Assembly: GCF_902374955.1 (NCBI RefSeq)
Contig: NZ_CABKRX010000094.1
Span: 124,001 to 188,000 of the forward strand
DNA from: Bacillus massilioanorexius
GTDB taxonomy: Bacteria; Bacillota; Bacilli; Bacillales; DSM-1321
Direction of reading: 5' to 3'
DNA length: 64,000 nt
Shown here one piece after another: positions 18,065 to 25,929 of the stretch; the stretch's first letter is position 1; each line of letters begins with the position of its first letter. The position numbers were made by a program, and so were the translations under genes. The notes below the pieces were generated by a model, which was not told the DNA's origin, ran no database searches, and saw nothing but the letters and a program-made list of their open reading frames with translations.

Positions 18065-18736
18065 TTAGTTTTTTATATACATAGCTTGACTACCCATTTG
18101 AATCCATGCTTTTTCGAAATTTACTCGATTTATGGCGATATTTTTGTTAGACTCCATTGGATTATTAATAAATACATTGTCCTTGTCATATCCTGTTATG
18201 ACGACGCTATGTTGTCGATAGGTGACTTTCATTTCTCCTTCATCCGTCACCCACGTTAGAAAATGGTCATCTGTCAGTTCTTTGAATCGTGCATTAATTA
18301 AAACCCAGACTGGGTATCCTTTGCTGACCGCTTTGTATAGTGATTCAGGTGATTCTTCTGTAATATTTTTCACTTTTCTGTTTGGTACATATTTTTTCGC
18401 AAGATCTACAATCGGTTCTACATATACACCTAAACCATCTTCGTCCAAAGTATTCATAGCTCCTACAAACCCTTTATGCATATTACCTTTTACACCATTT
18501 TTTTCAAAGGGTTGATGTGCGATTTTTACTGCTAATTCCATTTTATCGACATCAATGCCATTATATTGTAATAGCATAGCAAGGCTAGTTACCTCACAGC
18601 CTCTTGGAAGCTCTGGATATTGTAATACGATGGGTACATCTAATTGAGCCTCATCAGGAATAGCATTTGATTGGCATCCAGATAATAAAATAAATGCTAA
18701 CAAAATTGGTATAAAGTATTTAGAAACTTTTAACAT
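18065..18736 (-). CDS. C39-like papain-fold peptidase, lipoprotein
   Basis: 223 aa. A type II signal peptide ends in the lipobox LLSGC near residue 20, so the protein is anchored outside the membrane through a lipidated Cys. The mature part is a C39-like domain with Cys in PRGCEVTSLAMLLQYNG, His in TYRQHSVVITGYDKD and Asp in VFINNPMESNKN. In the last motif the expected Asp is replaced: the paralogue has VNDPL and this one INNPM. The C-termini are almost identical (EKAWIQMGSQAMYI). The two genes flank the aldo/keto reductase, consistent with an old local duplication. GGAGAT precedes ATG 18736. If the Asp change is real, activity may be altered. Confidence 0.85.
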   Translation of the reverse strand: MLKVSKYFIPILLAFILLSGCQSNAIPDEAQLDVPIVLQYPELPRGCEVTSLAMLLQYNGIDVDKMELAVKIAHQPFEKNGVKGNMHKGFVGAMNTLDEDGLGVYVEPIVDLAKKYVPNRKVKNITEESPESLYKAVSKGYPVWVLINARFKELTDDHFLTWVTDEGEMKVTYRQHSVVITGYDKDNVFINNPMESNKNIAINRVNFEKAWIQMGSQAMYIKN

Positions 18737-19224
18737 AGTAATCTCCTCTAGGTTGATATTAAAATATTTATTATTGTATCAAAGTAAGATTAGAATTTCT
18801 TGTATGAAATATCTACCAGTGAATGACGAGACGTTATTTTATAGGTGGTGTGGGTATATTTTAAATAACAGAGAAAAGAATCGCTTATTAGAACGAGAAA
18901 GATTGTTTGTACAACGAAGAAGACAAAGAGGAAAGCAAACTTTGTGTTTGTTTTTTTAATGGTAAAAAAACAAATGTGAAGTATAGAAGGTCATATTTAC
19001 GAAGGGATGTTTTGTTTATGAAATGTATTTCATCTCTCTTTTCTCAAGACTTATTTTTGTGTACGTCTACCGTCTTATATGTGATTTCCTGAAACCTTGT
19101 TATAATATAGATATAATAATTTATATAGAGGGAAATGAATGAAATTCAGAAAAAGAAATTGAAACCTTACGATATGATATCCGTAAATAATAAATAAGGA
19201 ACTACAAGTAGGAGTCGATGAAAA
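18737..19224. other. Intergenic region upstream of xpaC
   Basis: 488 bases of promoter space for the divergent C39-like gene and xpaC-telA. A TATAAT at 19101-19106 is a possible -10 for xpaC. A 20-codon ORF (19135-19197) exists but has a poorly spaced ribosome site. No other gene or RNA motif was found. Confidence 0.45.
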
Positions 19225-19872
19225 ATGAAATCTGTCATATCAATATTTATGTTTATTTTTAGACTAGCCGTCGCTTCAGTTGCATTTGTTGTAGCTTGGC
19301 TTGTTAGTTGGTTAGCTTTTGGTGTATCATTTTTCATATCAGTATTGTCTGGATTTGTGGCATTACTAATTACCTTCTTTGGTCTAAAATGGATGTTTGC
19401 TAGGAAAGAGCTAAAAAATAGTGGATTAAGCCGAAGTGAATATAAGTATATTAAAGATCATCTACAAGAAGGAAAGGCGAAAATATCACGCCTACAAAAA
19501 GTAATGTTTTCAGTTGGAAACGTGATAACTATTAAGCAGAATTATGATGTCATTAAAGTAGCAAAAAAAATACAAGCTATTGTTGAAGATGATCCGAAAC
19601 GTTTTTATAAAGCGGAGTCATTTTATTATTCACATTTAGATTCTATGGTTGAGTTAACTGAAAAATATGCCTTTTTAACGAAACAATCTGTAAAAACTGG
19701 TGAAATTCAAGACTCTCTAAAAGATACTCGTATCACCATTGCAGAGATGGCTCAAACAATTGAAAAAGATTTGACTAATCTTCTTGCAAATGATGTGGAT
19801 ACATTAAAAGTAGAAATTGACATTGCAAAACAATCTATTGAAAAAAATAAAGATCCTAATGTAAAGTCTTGA
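19225..19872 (+). CDS. xpaC: XpaC-like protein
   Basis: 215 aa. Two adjacent hydrophobic segments occupy residues 1-55 (…IFRLAVASVAFVVAWLVSWLAFG…SGFVALLITFFGLKW…), followed by a long helical cytoplasmic part. The match is to the family named after the B. subtilis 5-bromo-4-chloroindolyl phosphate hydrolysis protein XpaC, whose true role is unclear. The gene is 13 bases from a telA-type gene, the same pair as B. subtilis xpaC-yaaN. TAGGAGTCG precedes ATG 19225. The two proteins probably work together at the membrane, perhaps in resistance to toxic compounds. Confidence 0.85.
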   Translation: MKSVISIFMFIFRLAVASVAFVVAWLVSWLAFGVSFFISVLSGFVALLITFFGLKWMFARKELKNSGLSRSEYKYIKDHLQEGKAKISRLQKVMFSVGNVITIKQNYDVIKVAKKIQAIVEDDPKRFYKAESFYYSHLDSMVELTEKYAFLTKQSVKTGEIQDSLKDTRITIAEMAQTIEKDLTNLLANDVDTLKVEIDIAKQSIEKNKDPNVKS

Positions 19873-19885
19873 AGGAGGAACATTC

Positions 19886-21052
19886 ATGTCAGATGAAAGA
19901 ACACTACAAAAAAGAGACGGATTAGATGATTTATTATCGAATCCATTTGGAGATGTAGTGCATAACCAAGTTGAAATGCAAAAAGAAGTAACAGATAAAC
20001 CGCAAAGATTAATAGATGTACTGCCTGCTGAAAATAGAGAACGCGCTATACAACTAGCGGAACAGATTGATCCAACTGATTTTCAGGCAATGATGATGTA
20101 TGGCACACAAGCACAATCTAAGCTTATGAATTTTTCTCATGCGATGCTTGATCAAGTTCAGAAAAAAGACATTGGGGAAGTTGGAGAGATTCTGGGTGAT
20201 TTAATGAAGCGATTAGAAAGCGTTAAACCTGATGAACTACAGGAAAAGCGAAACATTGTATCACGCTTATTCGGAAAGATTTCTTCATCTATTCAAGAAA
20301 CTTTATCTAAATATCAAAAAACGAGTGCACAAATTGATCGCATTGCTGTTCAGTTAACTCATTCAAAAAACACATTGCTTAATGATGTAGCTATGCTTGA
20401 ACAACTTTATGAAAAAAATAAAGATTATTTTCACGCTTTAAATATTTATATAGCTGCAGCAGAACTTAAACTTGAAGAGCTAAATAATACCATCATTCCT
20501 GAAATGAGGAAAAAAGCAGAAGTATCTGGCGATCAAATGGCTGTTCAAGAAGTAAATGATATGCTGCAATTTGTTGATCGATTAGAAAAGAGAATGCATG
20601 ATCTACAGTTAAGTCGTCAAATTACGATTCAAAGTGCACCGCAGATCCGTTTAATACAAAATACAAATCAAACATTAGCTGAAAAAATTCAATCATCCAT
20701 TATGACAGCTATACCATTATGGAAAAACCAAGTAGCTATTGCACTAGCGTTATTACGACAAAAGTCTGCTGTTGATGCTCAAAATCAAGTAGCCAAAACG
20801 ACAAATGATTTACTGTTAAAAAACTCAGAAATGCTTAAAGTAAATACGATTGAAACGGCAAAAGCAAATGAACGTGGATTAGTAGACATTGAAACATTAA
20901 AGAAAACACAGGATAATTTAATTACTGCATTAGAAGAAACACTTCGTATTCAAGCAGAAGGTCGTATGAAGCGTCAACAAGCCCAAATTGAATTATCTAA
21001 TATGGAAGAGGATTTAAAGCAAAAATTGTTAAATATTAAACCTAAAAACTAA
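19886..21052 (+). CDS. yaaN: TelA-family toxic anion resistance protein (YaaN-like)
   Basis: 388 aa, almost entirely α-helical and charged, with no membrane segment. It matches the TelA/KlaA family: an early …VLPAENRERAIQLAEQIDPTDFQAMMMYG… and a conserved centre …QNTNQTLAEKIQSSIMTAIPLWKNQVAIAL…. The name comes from tellurite resistance of plasmid kla genes. In Bacillus the paralogue YceH is linked to lantibiotic and stress resistance, but YaaN itself has no firm function. AAGGAGGAAC precedes ATG 19886. It is cotranscribed with xpaC and ends at a GC-rich terminator. Confidence 0.9.
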   Translation: MSDERTLQKRDGLDDLLSNPFGDVVHNQVEMQKEVTDKPQRLIDVLPAENRERAIQLAEQIDPTDFQAMMMYGTQAQSKLMNFSHAMLDQVQKKDIGEVGEILGDLMKRLESVKPDELQEKRNIVSRLFGKISSSIQETLSKYQKTSAQIDRIAVQLTHSKNTLLNDVAMLEQLYEKNKDYFHALNIYIAAAELKLEELNNTIIPEMRKKAEVSGDQMAVQEVNDMLQFVDRLEKRMHDLQLSRQITIQSAPQIRLIQNTNQTLAEKIQSSIMTAIPLWKNQVAIALALLRQKSAVDAQNQVAKTTNDLLLKNSEMLKVNTIETAKANERGLVDIETLKKTQDNLITALEETLRIQAEGRMKRQQAQIELSNMEEDLKQKLLNIKPKN

Positions 21053-21090
21053 AATCGGTGAGATATGAAAGTATGTCCTTTCTAAGTAAT

Positions 21091-21114
21091 ACCCCCTAAA
21101 GCAGGGGGTTTTTT
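21091..21114 (+). terminator. Terminator of the xpaC-telA operon
   Basis: ACCCCCT (21091-21097) and AGGGGGT (21103-21109) with a 5-nt loop and a run of six T: a compact, strong intrinsic terminator. Confidence 0.92.
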
Positions 21115-21392
21115 GTTGTATGAAAACTTATGAAATACAAGGTTTTTATTATTTGATATGAGATCATAGTGAGAACTGAACAGAAGACTTGGCATTACTC
21201 AGTATGGAAACGGATGGGTATATATAACAAATAATTTAAATGGGGATAAATAGAAATCTGTGTATATCTTTGTTTTCTTTGTTCGTTTTCGATTTATAAC
21301 AAGGTAAATAAAAATAAAAAAAGATATACAAACAATATGGTATAACGTGTATAATTAAAAACAAAAATATCCAAATATTACAATAAAAGGAG

Positions 21393-23474
21393 ATGGGTTT
21401 ATTAGTGGTGATGAATAAATGGGATGCGAATATTGCTAGTATGATTGAAGAAGGACTTGGAGAGTTGGTATATAGATCAAATTTAATCGGTTCTGATCGC
21501 TCTGTCTGTAATTGGGGTGGAGGAAATACTTCAATGAAAACAATAGAGAAGGATTTTCGTGGAAGGGAAGTCGAAGTAATGTGGGTAAAGGGGAGTGGTT
21601 CAGATCTTGCTAATATGAAAACTTCTCAATTCACGGGATTAAAATTGGAGGATATTACTCCACTTATTGAGCGTGATGAAATGAGTGATGAGGAAATGGT
21701 TTCTTATCTTTCTCATTGTATGATCGATTCCAAACATCCACGGCCTTCTATCGAAACATTATTGCATGCCTTTTTACCTTTTAAACATGTTGATCATACT
21801 CATCCAGATGCAATAATTAGTATTTGCTGTGCAGATAACGGAAAAGAAATTGCTAAAGAGATTTATGGTAATCGCTTTGTGTGGGTTCCATATATACGAC
21901 CTGGATTTACTCTTTCAAAAATGATTGCTGAAGGTGTCAAAAACAATCCACATGCAGAGTTGGTGTTAATGGAGAAGCATGGGCTAGTTGTATGGGGGGA
22001 TTCTTCTCAAGAAAGCTATGAAAAAACAATATCCATCATAAATGAAGCAGTACAATATCTAGAGAAAAGAATTGTAGTAGACAAGTTATTTGCTGGCCAG
22101 AAATATCAACCACTTGCAACAGTGGTAAGAAAATCGATTGCGGCACAAATAATGCCATATATTCGAGGTGGAGTGAGTAGTGAAAAGAAAATGATTTTAA
22201 GTTATGATGATTCGGAACAAGTATGCCAATTTGTAAATAGCCATGGAGCATTCGATTTATCTCAAATAGGAGCAGCTTGTCCTGATCATTTAGTTCATAC
22301 AAAAAGAACACCACTGTTTGTTAATTGGAATCCTGTTGAGGAGAATGTTTCAGAACTGATTGACAAACTTAAACAAGGAATTAAAGATTACAAAGCAAAA
22401 TATAGAGAATATTTTCATCGAAATATGAATGATGGAGATCAAATTTTTGAAACCGCACCTCGAGTTATATTAATACCAGGAGTTGGAATGATTAATAGCG
22501 GGAAAACGCTCGCAATCGCTCGTGTTAGTGGAGCATTGTATCATCGTGCTATTGAGGTAATGAAAGGAGCGACAACGCTTGGAAACTTTGTTTCTCTTAA
22601 TGAAAATGAGTCTTACAATGTTGAATATTGGCCTCTTGAGCTTTATAAGTTAACATTAGCTCCTAAAGAAACAGAATTTTCACGTCAAGTGGCATTTGTA
22701 ACTGGAGGAGCTGGTGGTATTGGAAGTGAAACGTGTAAGTTATTCGCATCTGAAGGGGCTCATGTTGTAATCGCCGATTTAAATCTTGAAGGTGCTGGAA
22801 AACTCGCTTTAGAAATTAATAAACACTGTGGTGAAGAGCGGGCATTAGCAGTGAAAATGGATGTCACGAATGAAAAAGAGGTTCAGGATGCCTTTCGTAA
22901 AACAGCTTTGACGTTTGGTGGCGTCGACATAATTGTAAACAATGCAGGCTTAGCAACATCAAGTCCATTTGATGAAACGACTTTACAGGAATGGCAATTA
23001 AATATGAATGTGTTAGGTACGGGATATTTTTTAGCTGCACGTGAAGCTTTTAAACATATGAAACAACAAAATATAGGTGGCAATATGATTTTTGTTGGTT
23101 CAAAGAATTCAGTATATGCTGGAAAAAATGTAGCTGCATATAGTTCGGTAAAGGCATTAGAAACTCATTTAGCTAGATGTATTGCAGCTGAGGGCGGGGA
23201 ATTTGGCATACGAGTGAATAGTGTACTTCCCGACGCAGTATTGCAAGGGTCTCAGATTTGGGGATCAAAGTGGAGAGAAGAGCGTGCTACTTCCTATGGG
23301 ATCGAACCAGAACGACTAGAGGAACATTATCGAAAAAGAACAACCTTGGGAGTCAATATATTCCCAAAGGATATCGCAGAAGCTATTGCATTCTTTGCAT
23401 CATCTAAATCAGTTAAAACAACTGGATGTATGCTCACTGTTGATGGAGGTGTTTCTGCAGCATTTAGTAGATAA
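21393..23474 (+). CDS. rhaEW: Bifunctional class II aldolase / short-chain dehydrogenase (RhaEW/YuxG-like)
   Basis: About 690 aa. Residues 1-400 form a class II aldolase domain with VYRSNLIGSDRSVCNWGGGNTS, the metal-binding DHTHPDA and MEKHGLVVWG. Residues 425-690 form an SDR domain with AFVTGGAGGIGSETCKLF (NAD site), NNAGLATSSPF and catalytic Y-S-S-V-K. The B. subtilis orthologue splits rhamnulose-1-phosphate and oxidises L-lactaldehyde. It is followed by a DeoR regulator as in the B. subtilis rha operon, but kinase, mutarotase and isomerase genes are absent. The first ATG (21393) abuts the AAAGGAG site; GTG 21405 or ATG 21411 is the better start. Confidence 0.9.
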   Translation: MGLLVVMNKWDANIASMIEEGLGELVYRSNLIGSDRSVCNWGGGNTSMKTIEKDFRGREVEVMWVKGSGSDLANMKTSQFTGLKLEDITPLIERDEMSDEEMVSYLSHCMIDSKHPRPSIETLLHAFLPFKHVDHTHPDAIISICCADNGKEIAKEIYGNRFVWVPYIRPGFTLSKMIAEGVKNNPHAELVLMEKHGLVVWGDSSQESYEKTISIINEAVQYLEKRIVVDKLFAGQKYQPLATVVRKSIAAQIMPYIRGGVSSEKKMILSYDDSEQVCQFVNSHGAFDLSQIGAACPDHLVHTKRTPLFVNWNPVEENVSELIDKLKQGIKDYKAKYREYFHRNMNDGDQIFETAPRVILIPGVGMINSGKTLAIARVSGALYHRAIEVMKGATTLGNFVSLNENESYNVEYWPLELYKLTLAPKETEFSRQVAFVTGGAGGIGSETCKLFASEGAHVVIADLNLEGAGKLALEINKHCGEERALAVKMDVTNEKEVQDAFRKTALTFGGVDIIVNNAGLATSSPFDETTLQEWQLNMNVLGTGYFLAAREAFKHMKQQNIGGNMIFVGSKNSVYAGKNVAAYSSVKALETHLARCIAAEGGEFGIRVNSVLPDAVLQGSQIWGSKWREERATSYGIEPERLEEHYRKRTTLGVNIFPKDIAEAIAFFASSKSVKTTGCMLTVDGGVSAAFSR

Positions 23475-23561
23475 AGTATTTGTATGTATGAAATAATGAG
23501 AGAGGAAACGTAGTTTTTACACTTATCTTATTTTGCAGACGAATAAAAGGGGAAGAATGAC

Positions 23562-24335
23562 ATGCTTTTGGCTGAAAGACATAGAAAAATTGTGGGAATT
23601 GTCAATGAGAGAATGAGTATTAGAGTCTCTGAACTAAGTCAATTATTTCATGTAACGGAAGAGACCATTAGGAGAGACTTAGAAAAATTAGAAAAAGAGC
23701 ATTTATTAAAAAGAAGCCATGGTGGAGCAGTAAGTATTGAACCAGATCAGGTTGAGACTTCTTATGAAGAAAGAGAGATTTTACATGCTATTGATAAGAA
23801 AGCTATCGCAAAAGAAGCAATCAAACTTATCAAACCAATGGATAAAATTGTCCTTGATGCTAGCACTACTGCATGGTATATGGCAAAGGAATTACCTGAT
23901 ATGCCACTCACAGTCATTACTAATTCAATCAAAGTAGCCATGGAATTAGGTAAAAAAGAGCAAATGAAAGTTATTTCTACAGGTGGGGAGCTTTTACCAA
24001 AGTCACTATCCTATGTGGGGCATTTAGCTGAACGTTCTCTTGACATGTACTATGTAAACAAAGCCTTTATTTCATGCAAAGGTGTTGAGATAGAAAGAGG
24101 ATTAAGTGAATCTAATGAATGGCAAGCTTTATTAAAGAAAAAAATGATGGACATTGCTGATGAAACTATCCTTTTAGTGGATCATACGAAATTCTATAAT
24201 CGAGCATTTGTTTCATTTGCTCCGATAAATAAAGTGAATCAAATCATAACAGATAACCGTGTGGATAAAACAATTGTGGAGAGTATAAAAGAAAAGAATA
24301 TAAAAGTTAAAGCAACAATAGCTGAGGAAATATAA
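23562..24335 (+). CDS. DeoR-family transcriptional regulator (RhaR-like)
   Basis: 257 aa, the standard DeoR/GlpR size. An N-terminal helix-turn-helix includes RVSELSQLFHVTEETIRRDLEKLEKEHLLKRSHGGAV. A C-terminal sugar-phosphate sensor domain is marked by KIVLDASTTAWYMAKELP, VISTGGELLPKSLSYVG and ETILLVDHTKFYNRAFV. AAAGGGGAAG precedes ATG 23562, 87 bases after the rhaEW-like gene, so the two are probably cotranscribed. By analogy with B. subtilis RhaR it should repress the operon until a phosphorylated sugar appears. The operator was not identified. Confidence 0.9.
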   Translation: MLLAERHRKIVGIVNERMSIRVSELSQLFHVTEETIRRDLEKLEKEHLLKRSHGGAVSIEPDQVETSYEEREILHAIDKKAIAKEAIKLIKPMDKIVLDASTTAWYMAKELPDMPLTVITNSIKVAMELGKKEQMKVISTGGELLPKSLSYVGHLAERSLDMYYVNKAFISCKGVEIERGLSESNEWQALLKKKMMDIADETILLVDHTKFYNRAFVSFAPINKVNQIITDNRVDKTIVESIKEKNIKVKATIAEEI

Positions 24336-24383
24336 GTACTAATAGCTGTCATTTTACTAAAAGGGTTTATCAATGGCTCTTTT

Positions 24384-24611
24384 GGCTGTTATCAAAATAA
24401 TTGTTGTTACTAAATATACCTCATTCTGTGTTTAAACCAGTTGATGAAAAGCTTGGCTAAATGGGGTGAAAGGAGCGGTCATCCTGCAGGAATAGCTGGA
24501 TAGGTGAAATCCCTAAGGAGCTGTGCCCTTCGGATGTTCACCTTTCACTCCGCGGAAAGCGAGCATCTTGGAACGGAATGCTATTAGGCAACAAAATTTG
24601 TGAAAACAGCC
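24384..24611. repeat. Dispersed intergenic repeat, full-length copy (family A)
   Basis: 228 bp from GGCTGTTATC to GAAAACAGCC. The 5' end (…TGTTGTTACTAAATA) resembles that of the 10.98 kb copy. The 3' half carries CTCCGCGGAAAGCGAGCATC followed by TTGGAACGGAAT. The interior holds GATAGGTGAAATCCC and a partly complementary GATGTTCACCTTTC. This matches the other copies in order but has diverged strongly, as expected of an old non-mobile repeat. Confidence 0.65.
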
Positions 24612-24632
24612 TTGTTAAATTTCGCTAAACCG

Positions 24633-24977
24633 TTATACCATAAAGTCAACAATTAGATGAACGACATTGGATATCAAAAAAGATTGGGCTAATCCAAAAG
24701 AAAATCCAGTTAAAAACCTTAGGAGATTATTGCTTTCTCTCCATTTCCAAAGTTGAGTAAACCCATCTAATAAAATAGGTATCATCATAAATGTAATCCA
24801 AATGTATGGAATGGTGATGTGAAAACCAATAAAAAAAGGAGAAAATACATATCCTATTAATATCGAAGTACAGCGAGCGCAAATAGGCAACTTTTTTCCG
24901 AAAATAATAAAGGATCGATCATGCCTACGATGACAAGGGAACCAATCAAAGGATCTTCTAAGTATTTTACCAACCAC
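24633..24977 (-). CDS. DUF2085 membrane protein
   Basis: About 114 aa from GTG 24977; the frame stays open up to ATG 25019. DUF2085 signatures are present: CHRRHDRSF, FGKKLPICARCTSILIGY, and three hydrophobic helices after it. The Cys-His and Cys-x-x-Cys elements are conserved in the family and may bind a metal, but no function is established. I chose GTG 24977, because longer starts would overlap the upstream gene by more than 30 bases and GGAG lies 9 bases before it. The 11-base overlap with the Cys-rich gene upstream suggests translational coupling. Confidence 0.75.
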   Translation of the reverse strand: MVGKILRRSFDWFPCHRRHDRSFIIFGKKLPICARCTSILIGYVFSPFFIGFHITIPYIWITFMMIPILLDGFTQLWKWRESNNLLRFLTGFSFGLAQSFLISNVVHLIVDFMV

Positions 24978-25266
24978 AGCCACAATCTCCGTTCGAACAA
25001 TCTCCATCCCCACAATCATGAAACATTCCTTTTTTAGTTCTAAAGGGTAAATCTATGAAACTGCAATCTGTATATGAGCCACAGTCAAAGCAATTATCTC
25101 GTATAGCTTTTTTTCTTTTTATATTAGAATAATAATAGATCAATAATCCAAGTGCTAGGAGCCCCAGTAAAATAAATACAACTCCAATTAATCCTTTTTT
25201 TATAAGCAGCATGATTCCAACTCCGACTAGAATAAAGCAAGCAGTAAGTCCAAAGAAAAACATCAT
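24967..25266 (-). CDS. Small membrane protein with a Cys-rich tail
   Basis: 99 aa. Two transmembrane helices (about 1-20 and 25-50) are followed by a cytoplasmic or external tail with CFDC, YTDCSF, and a C-terminal DCGDGDCSNGDCGCGW. That gives eight Cys within about 42 residues, most in C-x(2-4)-C pairs next to Asp. This looks like a metal-binding tail, but I do not recognise the family. It overlaps the DUF2085 gene, which also carries Cys/His motifs, so the two probably act together. A ribosome site is hard to identify (AAAGAATG before ATG 25266). Confidence 0.65.
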   Translation of the reverse strand: MMFFFGLTACFILVGVGIMLLIKKGLIGVVFILLGLLALGLLIYYYSNIKRKKAIRDNCFDCGSYTDCSFIDLPFRTKKGMFHDCGDGDCSNGDCGCGW

Positions 25267-25382
25267 TTCACATTCTTTCTTATTTCGATCGTTCTATTAT
25301 ACATGATTTTTGAGAAATATTTCATTTTTATCCTATAACGGCCAATCACACTTAGTAGTAAAATATAAAAAAGAAAGAATTT

Positions 25383-25409
25383 TGCAACTTTTTATTTACT
25401 TTAAACGTG
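25383..25409 (+). promoter_or_regulatory. ECF-type autoregulatory promoter of the sigma operon
   Basis: TGCAAC (25383-25388) is followed by a T-rich stretch and, 17 bases later, by CGTG (25406-25409). This fits the Bacillus ECF promoter pattern (AAC in the -35, about 16-17 bp, CGT in the -10; σM type). The gene just downstream encodes an ECF sigma factor, so self-activation is likely. Transcription would start near 25415, which rules out ATG 25417 as the usual start codon. Confidence 0.65.
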
Positions 25410-25434
25410 GTTATGTATGAAAGGGGGAGCATTG

Positions 25435-25929
25435 GTGGATTTAGATGAGATCTTTAAACTGCATGTAAAGGATGTATATCGATATTTATTTTCTCTTTCA
25501 AGAGACCACCATACAGCTGAAGATCTAGTTCAAGAAGCCTTTTATCGAGCATACATCCAACTGCAAGATTATGAGATAAGCAATATTAAAGCCTGGCTAT
25601 TTAAAGTGGCATACCATGCTTTTATTGATTATCAAAGAAAGCGGAAGCGATTGGTTATTTCAGAAGATATTTTCTTAAATGAGTCAGATTTGCATTCACC
25701 AGAAAGTGCTTTTATTGAGAAAGAAAGCTTTCATTTGTTAATTTCGGTAATACATACTTTACCTGATAAAGAGAAGCATGTCTTACTATTATGTGATTTA
25801 CATGGACTATCATATAAAGAAGCATCTGAAATATTACAAATAAAATTAAACACTTTAAAAAGCCACTTACATAGAGGTAGGCAAAAAGCTATGAGCAAGA
25901 TAAAGGAGTTGAAACAACTGGATGAATAA
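25435..25929 (+). CDS. ECF RNA polymerase sigma factor (SigM-like)
   Basis: About 164 aa from GTG 25435 (TTG 25432 also possible), preceded by AAAGGGGGA. The σ2 region is DVYRYLFSLSRDHHTAEDLVQEAFYRAY (residues 13-40). The σ4 region is LPDKEKHVLLLCDLHGLSYKEASEILQIKLNTLKSHLHRGR (near 110-152). There is no σ3 or σ1.1, as expected for ECF factors. Length and motif spacing resemble B. subtilis SigM (163 aa), which answers cell-envelope stress. The next two genes overlap it, in the order sigma, anti-sigma, small membrane protein, the same as sigM-yhdL-yhdK. An ECF-like promoter lies directly upstream. Confidence 0.9.
   Translation: MDLDEIFKLHVKDVYRYLFSLSRDHHTAEDLVQEAFYRAYIQLQDYEISNIKAWLFKVAYHAFIDYQRKRKRLVISEDIFLNESDLHSPESAFIEKESFHLLISVIHTLPDKEKHVLLLCDLHGLSYKEASEILQIKLNTLKSHLHRGRQKAMSKIKELKQLDE

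Noticed and set aside
19135..19197. 20-codon ORF upstream of xpaC
   Set aside because: The GAGGG site is only 2 bases from the ATG and I know no conserved leader for xpaC; it could be chance.
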